64,000 nt of DNA from Bacteroidales bacterium (GCA_028689615.1 JAQVCV010000006.1:40682-104681), one strand, 5' to 3'; shown: positions 1 through 10,160, counted from the first letter of the stretch. Numbers and translations are program-made. Notes: generated from the letters alone by a model not told the origin.

Positions 1-2
1 AC

Positions 3-668
3 AAAGTAGTTGATTTGATTAATGTATATGATGTTAAAGCAGTTGGAGGAGCCTTACACAATGGATTCGCGTTTCAACTTGATCAGGTAGATGTGGGATC
101 CATTCAAAGTGTTACCGGATATCAATTAAGTGGTGATAGTTATATAAACTTGGCTTCAAACGGGTTAGAAGAAGGGACAACGAAGCCCGTAATCGTAGTT
201 TGGGATGATGCTGATAATGCAATCAACAGGGTAGGGGGTACTTTTTTCAATACTGAAGACAATGGTTTAATTGGAACCTCAGATATAGTGACTATTACAG
301 TTCACTTTAACACGCCACAAACCGGGAATTCGGTTGGGTTACCTCCTTACAATCATTTTTTAATCAAAGGGAAAAACAGAGGTACTGAAATCCATCTTTC
401 AGGTTCAGTTCCTACAAGTAAAGTAAATACTGCTCTTTTTGGAACCGGTGATGATGACACCAATCCTGGTACTGGAAAATTTTATAAATCAGCGACAAAT
501 TTGCCGTGGGCAATTTTTATCGCTGAAGAATTTGACCATCCTTTAGAAAGAATAGACATAGTTAACGCACATCTCAAATTTGCTGCATGGGCACAATCAA
601 ATGGTTCACAATACACAGATTGGTACATGAACAAAGCTGGTTACAGAAATGCGAACAACATCTGGTAG
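3..668 (+). CDS. LruC domain-containing protein, C-terminal part (5' end outside window)
   Basis: Open frame from base 3 (KVVDLINVYDVKAVGGALHNGFAFQL...), LruC-like C-terminus, TAG stop at 666-668. Confidence 0.75.
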   Translation, partial: KVVDLINVYDVKAVGGALHNGFAFQLDQVDVGSIQSVTGYQLSGDSYINLASNGLEEGTTKPVIVVWDDADNAINRVGGTFFNTEDNGLIGTSDIVTITVHFNTPQTGNSVGLPPYNHFLIKGKNRGTEIHLSGSVPTSKVNTALFGTGDDDTNPGTGKFYKSATNLPWAIFIAEEFDHPLERIDIVNAHLKFAAWAQSNGSQYTDWYMNKAGYRNANNIW

Positions 669-690
669 CAAATTCGTTAAAAATAAGAGC

Positions 691-722
691 AGAGCAGGAG
701 TAAAATCCTGCTCTTTTTTTTA
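691..722 (+). terminator. Rho-independent terminator
   Basis: agagcagga-loop-tcctgctct followed by T run. Confidence 0.85.
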
Positions 723-774
723 ACGTCCCTACAGACAGAACGCTTTTGCTATATTTGTATGCAATTGAAAACCT

Positions 775-1869
775 ATGAACAAATTACTCAGAATAATCGG
801 CCTGGTGCTCATAATCACGAGCGTAAGGATATCCATAGCTCAAAACTTTCCTGATGGTTACACACACTATCAAGGAACAATTAACAACAACATCCCTGTT
901 ATCCTTGACCTTGTGAGTTCAGGAAATAGGGCAGAGGGTTTTTACACCTATTCAACTCCAGAAAACAACTCAGTCAAGTCTATACGATTTATAGGATCAT
1001 GGGATGTTGCCAATCAACAGCTTACGCTAAAAGAATTCGAGAACCCAGAAGGATCATTTTTTCAACTAAGACTGGCAAACCGGGGAAAACTCGAGGGGAA
1101 ATGGCATCCTGGTGATCACGTTGTTGAACTTGAATCCAATTTGGAGGAGTCTTACCCCGAAGGAAGTATCAGGCTGACAACTCACAGCAAAGCACTTAGT
1201 CACACTCTTTTCCCGATGATGAAAGAGAGTCCTCGCGCTTCATATCTTATAGTGTGCCCCGAAGCAATTGCTGGAAAGCAGAACGAAATATCTGATTCGA
1301 TAAATAAAAAAATTGCTTCGCTCTTTTTTAACCAACCAGTTTATAATGAAAGCTTTACCAAAATAATCGAGAAAGAGAGTAAAAGATATTTTGAGATGTA
1401 TGTTGATCAAAACCAAGATACCTACAGCAGGGCTGAGCGTACCAATACGTTTTGCTGGGATAAACATCTTAATCTGATGATTTTCAGCAATGCGAAGCAC
1501 ATTTTAAGCTTTGGTGTCAAACAATATGCTTTCACGGGAAGCGGAAAAGGAATGACAGTAAAAAAGGTTGCGAATGTTTCCCTCAGATCAGGCAAAACTT
1601 TGATTTTAAACGATTTCATAACTGATCATGATATGCTGTCACGTTTAAATACTCTAATAAACCAGAAAATCAGAATCCAATTCGATCTTTCTGAAACAGA
1701 AAATTTAACTAATCAAGGCTTTTATTCAGAAACCATCCCAACAACAGACAATTTCGGAATTACTTCAGATGCGTTTATCTTTTATTACAACCCTTACGAA
1801 ATTGGGAACGCATCCATAGGGGCAATCGAAGTTGTTGTTGCGTTTTCCGAATTAGGATTATCACACTAA
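775..1869 (+). CDS. DUF3298/RsiV-like secreted protein
   Basis: Signal peptide; C-terminal ...SGKTLILNDFITD... typical of DUF3298. Confidence 0.65.
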   Translation: MNKLLRIIGLVLIITSVRISIAQNFPDGYTHYQGTINNNIPVILDLVSSGNRAEGFYTYSTPENNSVKSIRFIGSWDVANQQLTLKEFENPEGSFFQLRLANRGKLEGKWHPGDHVVELESNLEESYPEGSIRLTTHSKALSHTLFPMMKESPRASYLIVCPEAIAGKQNEISDSINKKIASLFFNQPVYNESFTKIIEKESKRYFEMYVDQNQDTYSRAERTNTFCWDKHLNLMIFSNAKHILSFGVKQYAFTGSGKGMTVKKVANVSLRSGKTLILNDFITDHDMLSRLNTLINQKIRIQFDLSETENLTNQGFYSETIPTTDNFGITSDAFIFYYNPYEIGNASIGAIEVVVAFSELGLSH

Positions 1870-2009
1870 ATCAGTTTATTAGTTGCATTTTTTTTACAAG
1901 AAAGACCCATCGTTAATACGAATAAAGCAACCACAACTTAACATAATATAAATTATAGGACAAATATTGTGTAAAAATTCTTATGTATCCGGCAACAAAA
2001 ACCGACACC

Positions 2010-2846
2010 TCATATAGAGCAAACCGAAATGTAGATAGAATTGCCTGACAAAACAAACTCAAGCATTTTTTTATCGCGATCCTTCAACAAAATGGACTCC
2101 TTTGATTTGTTTACAAGGGAAAAACGATCAGTCAGCGTTGCCTTTAATCCAAAACTGTTGAAATCGGATTTTGCAGCCTGCTCTTCATTGTATATCAGAA
2201 TAATTTTAATTTGATCTAAGTTTGTAGAACGAATTGCATAACCTTTTGAAAATTGCTGAAAATTCGAAAATCCAAGCGAGTAAACCGATGAAAATCCAGC
2301 ACGGCCAACAAATGCCACTCCATGAATATCAAACAAAGAATCTGCCAGCGGGAAACTGGTAAGATCATAGTCGGGATAACCCTGAAAATCAGCAGAAAAT
2401 TGGTTATAAAACGAAGACAACATGTTAACAGAATCAGACTTATTCTCGGCAGACAGGACGAAATAAAACGATCCTTTAACAGCCATTAAATACCCATTTC
2501 CAAAAGCTTTACAGGCATCACTGCCCAACAGCGAAGGAAATGGCCTCCTTGCCGAAAAAACTCCCCACGAACTTTCTGCATTGTTCATTTGGTAAACCTC
2601 TACCCTAACCATGTTGTTTGTTTTTGAGTATGAGGCAACTCCAACATGCTGAAATCCATACTCAAGGAACAAATCAGCCCCCCCGTCGATTAAAAAGAAG
2701 AGATCATCTCCCGAGTAATATTCGGCCTCAGTATTACGCTCCCAGGGACCCACAGACTTTTTCATTGTAAACGATGGCTGTGCCGTCATATTCACCGAAA
2801 GACAGACAAGCACACAGATAGAAAAGAGATATCGTGCCACAAGCAA
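2010..2846 (-). CDS. DUF6599 family secreted protein
   Basis: SGDDLFFLIDGGADLFLEYGF...VEVYQMNNAESSWGVF motif; start may be GTG at 2840. Confidence 0.6.
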   Translation of the reverse strand: MLVARYLFSICVLVCLSVNMTAQPSFTMKKSVGPWERNTEAEYYSGDDLFFLIDGGADLFLEYGFQHVGVASYSKTNNMVRVEVYQMNNAESSWGVFSARRPFPSLLGSDACKAFGNGYLMAVKGSFYFVLSAENKSDSVNMLSSFYNQFSADFQGYPDYDLTSFPLADSLFDIHGVAFVGRAGFSSVYSLGFSNFQQFSKGYAIRSTNLDQIKIILIYNEEQAAKSDFNSFGLKATLTDRFSLVNKSKESILLKDRDKKMLEFVLSGNSIYISVCSI

Positions 2847-3740
2847 TTATATTTCAACTATGGTAACTTTAGAAGGATCGGATGATCCCAAACCTGCCGC
2901 TTCCCCTGTCTCGAGGGTTGGTACATCAGAAACAGCAAAGCCGAGAAGCCTCGCACAGTATGCATCTATCGCCACCACATCTTTGCCCACGATTACTTTT
3001 CCCGGATAAACAATTTCGCCAGGGCCGGAAGGGCCATTCGTAATGATCCCCGCCTGGGCATCCACTATAGTCAGATCGGGTTTTCTGATTGCAAAAATAT
3101 CGGTTATGCATTGAGCCAGATACACAGGATCGTTGCGTTTTGGACCATTTAGATGCATGGTAACATTGGTTGCTCTGGTACAAAGCCCCATCAAATTCTT
3201 CATGGCACAAGTGAGAATGGTTGTTGCATGATGCTTTGCAATTGGAATATTAATAAAAACATCAATATGAAACAATTCTGATACCACCTCTGCCTTTTTC
3301 AACTCCTTTGCCCCACGCACAGAATCAATTCTGACAAAATTGATTGAATCGTATTTTGCTGGAAATGAGTTTTTCTCTACATTTTTGATCCGTTCAATTA
3401 CTGATGACAAAGCATGGTAATTTTTAGCCTTCTTCCAATAAGAATCTTTTACGGCCTGAAGACACACAACTTCTGAAGCTCCAGCATCGAAGCACATTTT
3501 AATTACTGCCAAACTTACGTCAGGATCAACATAAGCCCCCCTCTCTTCAAAGTCAGAGTTAATGAGAACACCTACCTTCTGACCAGGTTTGATATAAGAA
3601 GCCATTCCACCAGATGCATTCAAAGCCACATTAGTTGCGCGAAAAGCATTGGTGTCGTTAACAACCACTATCCTCTCTAATTGAGAACTAACAGTCAACA
3701 CCATGAATAAGAAAGCTGATAGAAAAAATGAACGGTGCAT
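2847..3740 (-). CDS. DUF362 domain-containing protein with signal peptide
   Basis: VGVLINSDFEERGAYVDPDVSLAVIKMCFDAGA...; likely ATG start at 3740 (MHRSFFLSAFLFM). Confidence 0.75.
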   Translation of the reverse strand: MHRSFFLSAFLFMVLTVSSQLERIVVVNDTNAFRATNVALNASGGMASYIKPGQKVGVLINSDFEERGAYVDPDVSLAVIKMCFDAGASEVVCLQAVKDSYWKKAKNYHALSSVIERIKNVEKNSFPAKYDSINFVRIDSVRGAKELKKAEVVSELFHIDVFINIPIAKHHATTILTCAMKNLMGLCTRATNVTMHLNGPKRNDPVYLAQCITDIFAIRKPDLTIVDAQAGIITNGPSGPGEIVYPGKVIVGKDVVAIDAYCARLLGFAVSDVPTLETGEAAGLGSSDPSKVTIVEI

Positions 3741-3839
3741 AGGAAAATTATTATTACAAAAAGATTGATATATTAAAAAACATGCCAAATAGATAAACCA
3801 AATATAATCAACATATTAAACAGAAATAATCAACAAAAG

Positions 3840-3876
3840 TGTTCAATATAGAACCGTGTTTGTTCGATAAAGAACA
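3840..3876. promoter_or_regulatory. Two tandem GTTC-N6-GAAC palindromes (candidate operator)
   Basis: tGTTCaatataGAAC at 3841-3854 and tGTTCgataaaGAACa at 3862-3875, 21 bp apart. Confidence 0.45.
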
Positions 3877-3880
3877 CATG

Positions 3881-4888
3881 TCAATCATTTCTACACTTAG
3901 TGAGGAATGCCTCTCTGGCTTCCCCTTTATTCACCAGCTCAAAAAATGAGTCAATATAATTCTGAGTTTGTAAACCGTCTGATTCATTTTTGAACTCAAT
4001 ATTTTTAACAGACTGAATTAAGGCCGATCTCTGTTGTAAAAAAAGTCTGATGACCGAATCTACTTCTTCGGGCGATTTACAATGACCGTTGTAATACCTC
4101 TCGGTAACAGAGTTAATTGGCAAATGAGGCGCCGGAATGGCATAGGGTGCATTGACTAACCCGCTAAAGTCGAAATCGTGTGGAATTGGAATTGGAGGTT
4201 TTCCACTGGTTGCCAGTAGCTTAATATTGTGTAACGCCTTAATACTCCAATCAGTATTACCAATCATATATTGAAACATTGCCATTATCAACATGTGATA
4301 GGGCTCAGTGAATTGTGGATTAATATTCTGTACTTCAATTATTTTACCTTCATATCTTTTTGCTAATGATTCATCGCTCTCAATGAAGAATGCAGGCTTG
4401 GTTATAGTGTCGGATCGATTCTCCGGATCAATCCAATGAATATAAACCAAGCGGGTTTTAAAGTGTACTGGAGATAAAAGACTGTACATATGATAAGCAA
4501 GGTACTCTTTGAGTACTCTGGCTTCACCATCTGAATCAGAAGTGCAATGAGTTACAAGTTTCAACTTATCTTCACCTTCAAAAACAGTCCTCTTCACCTC
4601 TTTCTTCTTAAAATTAACTCTCAAAGGTGGGAAAGAACAATGATTAGCGTTTCTTCTAAAGCTACCTCTGGGTCTGATTTGAATATGAAAGGTATCCTGG
4701 CTATTCAAGTACAAAATCGCTGCGTGGTCGTCGGGATAATCCCCTACATCAGCCACTACTGACTTAAGATCAGCTACAATGCTGAGAGTAAGCGGATCGG
4801 CAGATGAAAAAAAACCACTTTGATTTACAGCAGACTGGCCAAAACTTACTAGAGGAAGAATAACGTAAAGAAAAGCATACTTTTTCAT
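3881..4888 (-). CDS. CotH-like secreted kinase-fold protein (paralogue of 6525-7544)
   Basis: Signal peptide; IGNTDWSIKALHNIKLL...PIPHDFDFSGLVNAPYAIP resembles CotH catalytic motifs; clearly paralogous to 6525-7544. Confidence 0.55.
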   Translation of the reverse strand: MKKYAFLYVILPLVSFGQSAVNQSGFFSSADPLTLSIVADLKSVVADVGDYPDDHAAILYLNSQDTFHIQIRPRGSFRRNANHCSFPPLRVNFKKKEVKRTVFEGEDKLKLVTHCTSDSDGEARVLKEYLAYHMYSLLSPVHFKTRLVYIHWIDPENRSDTITKPAFFIESDESLAKRYEGKIIEVQNINPQFTEPYHMLIMAMFQYMIGNTDWSIKALHNIKLLATSGKPPIPIPHDFDFSGLVNAPYAIPAPHLPINSVTERYYNGHCKSPEEVDSVIRLFLQQRSALIQSVKNIEFKNESDGLQTQNYIDSFFELVNKGEAREAFLTKCRND

Positions 4889-6528
4889 AACAAAGTTTGT
4901 ATTAATTGTTGCACACTTCCGTTTGACAGAATCTTAAACAGCTTATTGTCATTAATAATCATTAAAACCTGAGAGTTGATTGTATCAGAGAACGGGACGT
5001 TAACTGCTACCACCTTCCCATCAAAAAGCAACACAATTTGTGGGACCTCTGTATGCCCTACAACAATTCTGTCAACATCAAATTGTTTCAATGTAAGATC
5101 AACAATACTGTCAGTAATTGATTTGGTTGTATCAAAGTTTTTAAAGTAAGACCGGCTCCATAATGGACCTTTGTCGAGCATGAGCAATCGTTCAGTTTCA
5201 GATATTGAAGGGACAGGCGAAGTAAAAAAATTCTTAACAAGGTAATTTATCGAATCAAGAGGCAATTTACTTTCTAACAATTCTTTGCTAACTCCTGCAT
5301 GAACAAACAGTGTTTTCCCTGATCGAAACATGGCTGGCCTGGTTCGCATAAATTTGCCCAGGTAGGATTCCATGGAAAACAGTTCGTTGGAACTATAATT
5401 GAAATAGCGCCACAGGTTCGTATAATTTGAATGGACATAAGATATATCGCCAACCAGCAACAACTCCTCATGATTGCCCAGCAGATATACCACCTCTCCC
5501 CCACTCTCTTTTGCCTGGATCATGAGATCGTGAACAAACCACAAAGTTTGGGTTACCTCATCACCCCGGTCAACCAAATCCCCAATAAATATCAAGCGGT
5601 TTTTTCGATAACTCCATCTTGAAGAATTGTCAACAATACCTGCATTCTTAAGAAGCCCGAGCAATTGCTTTAACTGTCCGTGTACATCGCCAACAACAAC
5701 TATAGTATCACTCTTATCGCTTTGATAATTGTTGTTAACAAGAGTCATGTCACTCATTATGACTCTATTACAATGCATTTGGCGATCGTAAAAAACAACT
5801 TGAGGCTTTTTCTCAACAATCGTATCTACCCGAAAGGTTTTTCGTTGGGCAGAATCGTGATAAAACCACGAGATTTTATATGTTAGACTATCAAAATCAA
5901 CCACATAAGGACCATCTTTGAATGATGGCCATAATGCTGAAGCATTCTGAACCTGCAACATCGATTGCAAATAATTGTATAAAATAGGTAATCTCTCACC
6001 ATCCACTTTGCTCATTATGCTTTTGCCGGAATGATCGCGTTTTGCTATACGTGCACCGGCTTCAACCAATAAACGAGCCATCCTTATGTCGTTTTCGGGT
6101 CGAATAAAATGAAGAGAAATGCGTCCAAGTTGATCTTCCTGATTTGGGTTTGCTCCGGCCATGATCAATTTCCTGACAATCTGCCTGTTGTTAATATAAA
6201 CAGCAGACCCGAGCGGGGTTCGTGCATAACTTGAAAAATTTGGAGAAGCTCCAGCAAGAAGCAAGCAGTCAACTATTTCTTCTCTGCCACTATGGATAGC
6301 AAAAGTTAACAGAGTGTTCTTCTTCCTTTTATCCGCAAAAATATCAGGAGTTTGATATTCAGACAACAATGATCGCACTTCATGCGGAGTTCCTTTTTTA
6401 ATTGCATTGACTAATTCAGTTGAGGCAACAGTTGGGGAGGTTGCAATTACCTGGGTTTTAGGTTTCAAATTAAAAACCAGCAAAAAAACAATCACCAACA
6501 AACACTTACGATTCAAATTATCAATCAT
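4885..6528 (-). CDS. Secreted ankyrin-repeat / PPP-family metallophosphatase fusion
   Basis: ANK repeats, then GDVHGQ, GDLVDRGD, LLGNHEELL, FVHAGVS, VGHTE signatures; ATGA overlaps with both neighbours. Confidence 0.85.
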   Translation of the reverse strand: MIDNLNRKCLLVIVFLLVFNLKPKTQVIATSPTVASTELVNAIKKGTPHEVRSLLSEYQTPDIFADKRKKNTLLTFAIHSGREEIVDCLLLAGASPNFSSYARTPLGSAVYINNRQIVRKLIMAGANPNQEDQLGRISLHFIRPENDIRMARLLVEAGARIAKRDHSGKSIMSKVDGERLPILYNYLQSMLQVQNASALWPSFKDGPYVVDFDSLTYKISWFYHDSAQRKTFRVDTIVEKKPQVVFYDRQMHCNRVIMSDMTLVNNNYQSDKSDTIVVVGDVHGQLKQLLGLLKNAGIVDNSSRWSYRKNRLIFIGDLVDRGDEVTQTLWFVHDLMIQAKESGGEVVYLLGNHEELLLVGDISYVHSNYTNLWRYFNYSSNELFSMESYLGKFMRTRPAMFRSGKTLFVHAGVSKELLESKLPLDSINYLVKNFFTSPVPSISETERLLMLDKGPLWSRSYFKNFDTTKSITDSIVDLTLKQFDVDRIVVGHTEVPQIVLLFDGKVVAVNVPFSDTINSQVLMIINDNKLFKILSNGSVQQLIQTLL

Positions 6529-7544
6529 AGTTTAGGCACCTCCATGCATTCTCGATTTAGTAACTTGATACCGTAGGATGGATCATCCACAATATCCCAA
6601 AAATCGTCGAGATATTTGAGCATCCTTTTTCTGGTGCTCTCTGTTAAAAAGTCAGCATTTTGGATTAAAAGGTCGATAGCAGGCTTTTTCTCTCTGTAAG
6701 CCTTAAAAGCAGCTTTCCAGGTACTATCATCCTGACAATAACCCAAAAAAAGTCTTTGCCTGACATTTGCCAGTTCATATTTTGGGTTAGGGATGGCATA
6801 AGGAGCAGACACCAAACCACTCCAGTCGAAATCGTATGGGATCATTATTGGAGGAAGGTGTGGATTGGTACTTAAAAGCTCAATGTTATGAGGTTCGGTG
6901 ACTGACCAGTCGGTATTGCCGATCATGTATTGAAACAAGTCAACCAATACCATATTGCTTATATCAGTTTCCAAAGCGCTGATACCGGAGGCATTCCATA
7001 TCTTACCTCTATTCCTAATCGCCAAAGCATCATCGTCTTCGATAAAAAAGGCCGGCATACGGGTGGTATCAGCAACGCCATCCATTGTTGAAACTAAAGC
7101 CAAATCAATCAGGCGTACTTTAAAACTAAAAGGGGTGATAATATTAAAGATTTTATAAGCGAGGTATTCCTTTAACAAACAGGATACATGCTCCTTTGAT
7201 CCAGGTTTGCAAGGCATTACCAATTTGAGCTTGTCCTGATGGTTGAATATTGTTTCTTTAACCTCTTTTTTCGCGAAATTAACCAGCAAGGGTGGATTAG
7301 CGCAATTGCGACGGTCGCACCTGAATTTCCCCCTTTTTCGCACCCTCACATGAAGCTCGGTTGCGGATATCCTTAATAATCCGGGATGGTATTTAGGATC
7401 GGTGCAAAGCTCGCTATAGACAGAATCGGCAGAAAATTTCAGGACAATTTGAAGGGCAGAATCGCTGTTAAACAATTGGGGATTGGATTGTGAACTGGAA
7501 AAATACCCTGTTAACACGAGGCTAAGTAAGAACAGATATCTCAT
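6525..7544 (-). CDS. CotH-like secreted kinase-fold protein (paralogue of 3881-4888)
   Basis: IGNTDWSVTEPHNIELL...MIPYDFDWSGLVSAPYAIPNP; signal peptide; ATG at 7544. Confidence 0.55.
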   Translation of the reverse strand: MRYLFLLSLVLTGYFSSSQSNPQLFNSDSALQIVLKFSADSVYSELCTDPKYHPGLLRISATELHVRVRKRGKFRCDRRNCANPPLLVNFAKKEVKETIFNHQDKLKLVMPCKPGSKEHVSCLLKEYLAYKIFNIITPFSFKVRLIDLALVSTMDGVADTTRMPAFFIEDDDALAIRNRGKIWNASGISALETDISNMVLVDLFQYMIGNTDWSVTEPHNIELLSTNPHLPPIMIPYDFDWSGLVSAPYAIPNPKYELANVRQRLFLGYCQDDSTWKAAFKAYREKKPAIDLLIQNADFLTESTRKRMLKYLDDFWDIVDDPSYGIKLLNRECMEVPKL

Positions 7545-7555
7545 CAAACCAATTG

Positions 7556-8218
7556 TTAAAAATTATTGGAATCCAAAGCCTTTTCTTCCGCAAACCCCAT
7601 CTTTTTCTTATCATAAAAGTAATAGATGATCAACTTCACGTTATCTTTGGCAAAATCGATCTGCCCCACCTCTACCCTGTTTATTTTCAGTCCTGTACGT
7701 CGTTCCAAATCATCGATAAAGAGCCTCTTGTTCTGCGGTTTAATATATTCTAAATTATCATATATAACAGTCTTGCTTGATTCATGACGATACATCCAGA
7801 AGTATTCTCCAGACCATAATATAATGATAATAACAGCATTAGTAAATATGAGTTCTGCAATGGTAATTCCAGAGGAGAGTGCATTGATAATTGAAACACC
7901 AATAACAACAAACAGGTAAGTCATTTCTTTGATAGGAATCGTGTCGGTTCGGTAACGTATAATCCCAAACACAGCGAAAAGGCCCAACGCAAATCCGAGT
8001 TGCAGTCGAACATTTTCCAGCAGATAAGACAATGAGAACACCACCATTCCTATGAGCATGTAAGTGAAAAGATAGTCTTTACGACGTGCGGTTGAGTAGT
8101 ACACATACCGAACTATAACAATAAGCATCAGGAAATTGAATACCATTCTTAACACCAGCTCAAGCAAACTGGCTGAATCAAAGACAGGTGTTCCAAACAA
8201 AATATACTCTGAGAACAT
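7556..8218 (-). CDS. DUF4956 family membrane protein
   Basis: Multiple TM helices; LGFALGLFAVFGIIRYRTDTIPIKEMTYLFVVIGVSIINAL motif. Confidence 0.85.
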   Translation of the reverse strand: MFSEYILFGTPVFDSASLLELVLRMVFNFLMLIVIVRYVYYSTARRKDYLFTYMLIGMVVFSLSYLLENVRLQLGFALGLFAVFGIIRYRTDTIPIKEMTYLFVVIGVSIINALSSGITIAELIFTNAVIIIILWSGEYFWMYRHESSKTVIYDNLEYIKPQNKRLFIDDLERRTGLKINRVEVGQIDFAKDNVKLIIYYFYDKKKMGFAEEKALDSNNF

Positions 8219-8269
8219 TGTTTGATCAAATTTACAATTAGCAATGCGAAGATAACGAATTTGGAATTA

Positions 8270-8301
8270 AAAAAAGCGTCGTGAAAACAATTCACGACGC
8301 T
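8270..8301 (-). terminator. Rho-independent terminator of 8324-10015
   Basis: agcgtcgtgaa-aacaa-ttcacgacgct, U run on minus strand. Confidence 0.85.
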
Positions 8302-8323
8302 TTGTTATTCAGCAATATACGAC

Positions 8324-10015
8324 TTATCGTTGTATGAACACCTTTTTCACAAGTACACCGTTGTCAGTTTGCATCCTTAATAGGTAAATCCCATTGGGGA
8401 GGCCGCTCACATCGAGGGAGAGATCGTGATTTCCAGCATTGAGATTGCCATATGAAGATTTGAAGATTTCCTTTCCGGTGAGATCAGAAATGATTTGAAT
8501 TACACTGGATGCACTTTTCAGTGAGAGATCGATGCTTAGAAAATCTGAAGCAGGATTCGGATGAACTGAAAGTGAAGGCTCAACTGATCGATTAGCGATT
8601 CCAACATAACTGTCAACATAAAACTGTGTAAATGACTCATAGCCAAATTTATTGGCTACAAAGAAATTATGACCTTCTGAATCAAACAGTTTTACAAAAC
8701 CAATACCGTTATCGCAGCAGAGACCGTTGCCACCGGCATCGAGCGCGTGAAAAGTATAACAGGTATTGATAGGAAGCTGGATAGTATCTTTGTAGAGTGT
8801 TGATTGGTTGGGATAAGGACCGCCCTGTTCCACAACATCACCATTAACATCCCGTATTTCCCAAGTAAAATCAGCAGGAGATTTGTCGGTTTTTACCTGA
8901 ACAATAACATCAGGAACTGCCTTAAATCCCATAGGAATTACAACTGTAAGAGTATCATTTTCAGGATACTCATCGGCAGAGCCATTCGGCATTTCAGACC
9001 AAACTTTAAGCACGTTGTTTTCCTCAAGATCAAAATTGTAAGCCGGCAAGGTAAGGATAGATTTTTTAAAGACACCCAGATTCCCGGTATAGTTATAAAC
9101 CATAGGGGTTCCGTCGTTAACCTGATATTTAACGATGGTTTGTGACAGGCTGTTTTGGCCATTATTTCTGAGAGTTACGACTGGTTCAACCATTCCAAAA
9201 CAGTTGGCCGGTGCCAGATTTTCAATTAGCAGAATCTCAGCATCGTTGCTGTAAAGCGGAGTTACCTCATCCGTTTTGCTGTTTGCGGCTTGATAAACCT
9301 CTTTTGTCTGATTGTTTTGAACAAAACCGATCGCGGCCAATTCTGATGGTGTGAATACATTTGCGAGTTTCCAATCACCTTCAATCACATAATAATCACC
9401 TGATTCCATGGTAGGCAAAGTGGTTCCGGCGAAACCCGGGAGCATTTTCTTAAGCACATTGTAAAAATCTTTTTCACCATTTGAACCAGGTGCAGAATTG
9501 TAATGCATATGCTTCTCTATAACAGCCAGATGTCCAATCATCGGCGAGCCGGTCATTGTAGCAGTGGCCTTGATGAGCATCAGCAAGTGCAAAGTATCCT
9601 GAGTAGAATTTAAGGTGTGTTTAATTTCGATTTCACAAGGAGAAGGCATTGCATATCTGGCGTTAACGGTATTGATGTTCCATCCGGTAGGAAATCCCGA
9701 GAAATAATTACCATCAAGCACTGAATGAGGAACACCGGTTACACCATAATAACTTACTCGGGCACTGGGATCTTCAGTATTATGCAAATACATAGGATCG
9801 TAACCAGGCCATGAAACGTGGTAGTTGATTGACGTAATTTTCTCAGGGTTCGAGGTTAACAGATTATGAATCCATGGGTTTTGGCTTGCACAAGGCCCGC
9901 AGGAGGCTTGTGTAAACTCTTCAAGCAATACAAGGCGTTGAGATTTTGGGGCTTGCCCATACACCATCGTAATTGAAACCACCAGAATGGCGGCAAACGA
10001 GACAAGAGATTTCAT
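8324..10015 (-). CDS. Omp28-related / thioredoxin-fold secreted protein with T9SS type A sorting domain
   Basis: EEFTQASCGPCASQNPWIH near N-terminus; C-terminal sorting domain ...LPNGIYLLRMQTDNGVLVKKVFIQR. Confidence 0.8.
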   Translation of the reverse strand: MKSLVSFAAILVVSITMVYGQAPKSQRLVLLEEFTQASCGPCASQNPWIHNLLTSNPEKITSINYHVSWPGYDPMYLHNTEDPSARVSYYGVTGVPHSVLDGNYFSGFPTGWNINTVNARYAMPSPCEIEIKHTLNSTQDTLHLLMLIKATATMTGSPMIGHLAVIEKHMHYNSAPGSNGEKDFYNVLKKMLPGFAGTTLPTMESGDYYVIEGDWKLANVFTPSELAAIGFVQNNQTKEVYQAANSKTDEVTPLYSNDAEILLIENLAPANCFGMVEPVVTLRNNGQNSLSQTIVKYQVNDGTPMVYNYTGNLGVFKKSILTLPAYNFDLEENNVLKVWSEMPNGSADEYPENDTLTVVIPMGFKAVPDVIVQVKTDKSPADFTWEIRDVNGDVVEQGGPYPNQSTLYKDTIQLPINTCYTFHALDAGGNGLCCDNGIGFVKLFDSEGHNFFVANKFGYESFTQFYVDSYVGIANRSVEPSLSVHPNPASDFLSIDLSLKSASSVIQIISDLTGKEIFKSSYGNLNAGNHDLSLDVSGLPNGIYLLRMQTDNGVLVKKVFIQR

Positions 10016-10160
10016 ATAAAAAAATTTGGTTAAAGTATTTAGAGCAAAGGTATAAAAACATCAAGAATGAAGCGAAATGCCTGCAGAAAAAAGATCAAAT
10101 AGAGAAAAACAAGTATATTTGCGAGCCAAACATTTTATATTACAAACCTATTCAAAATCT

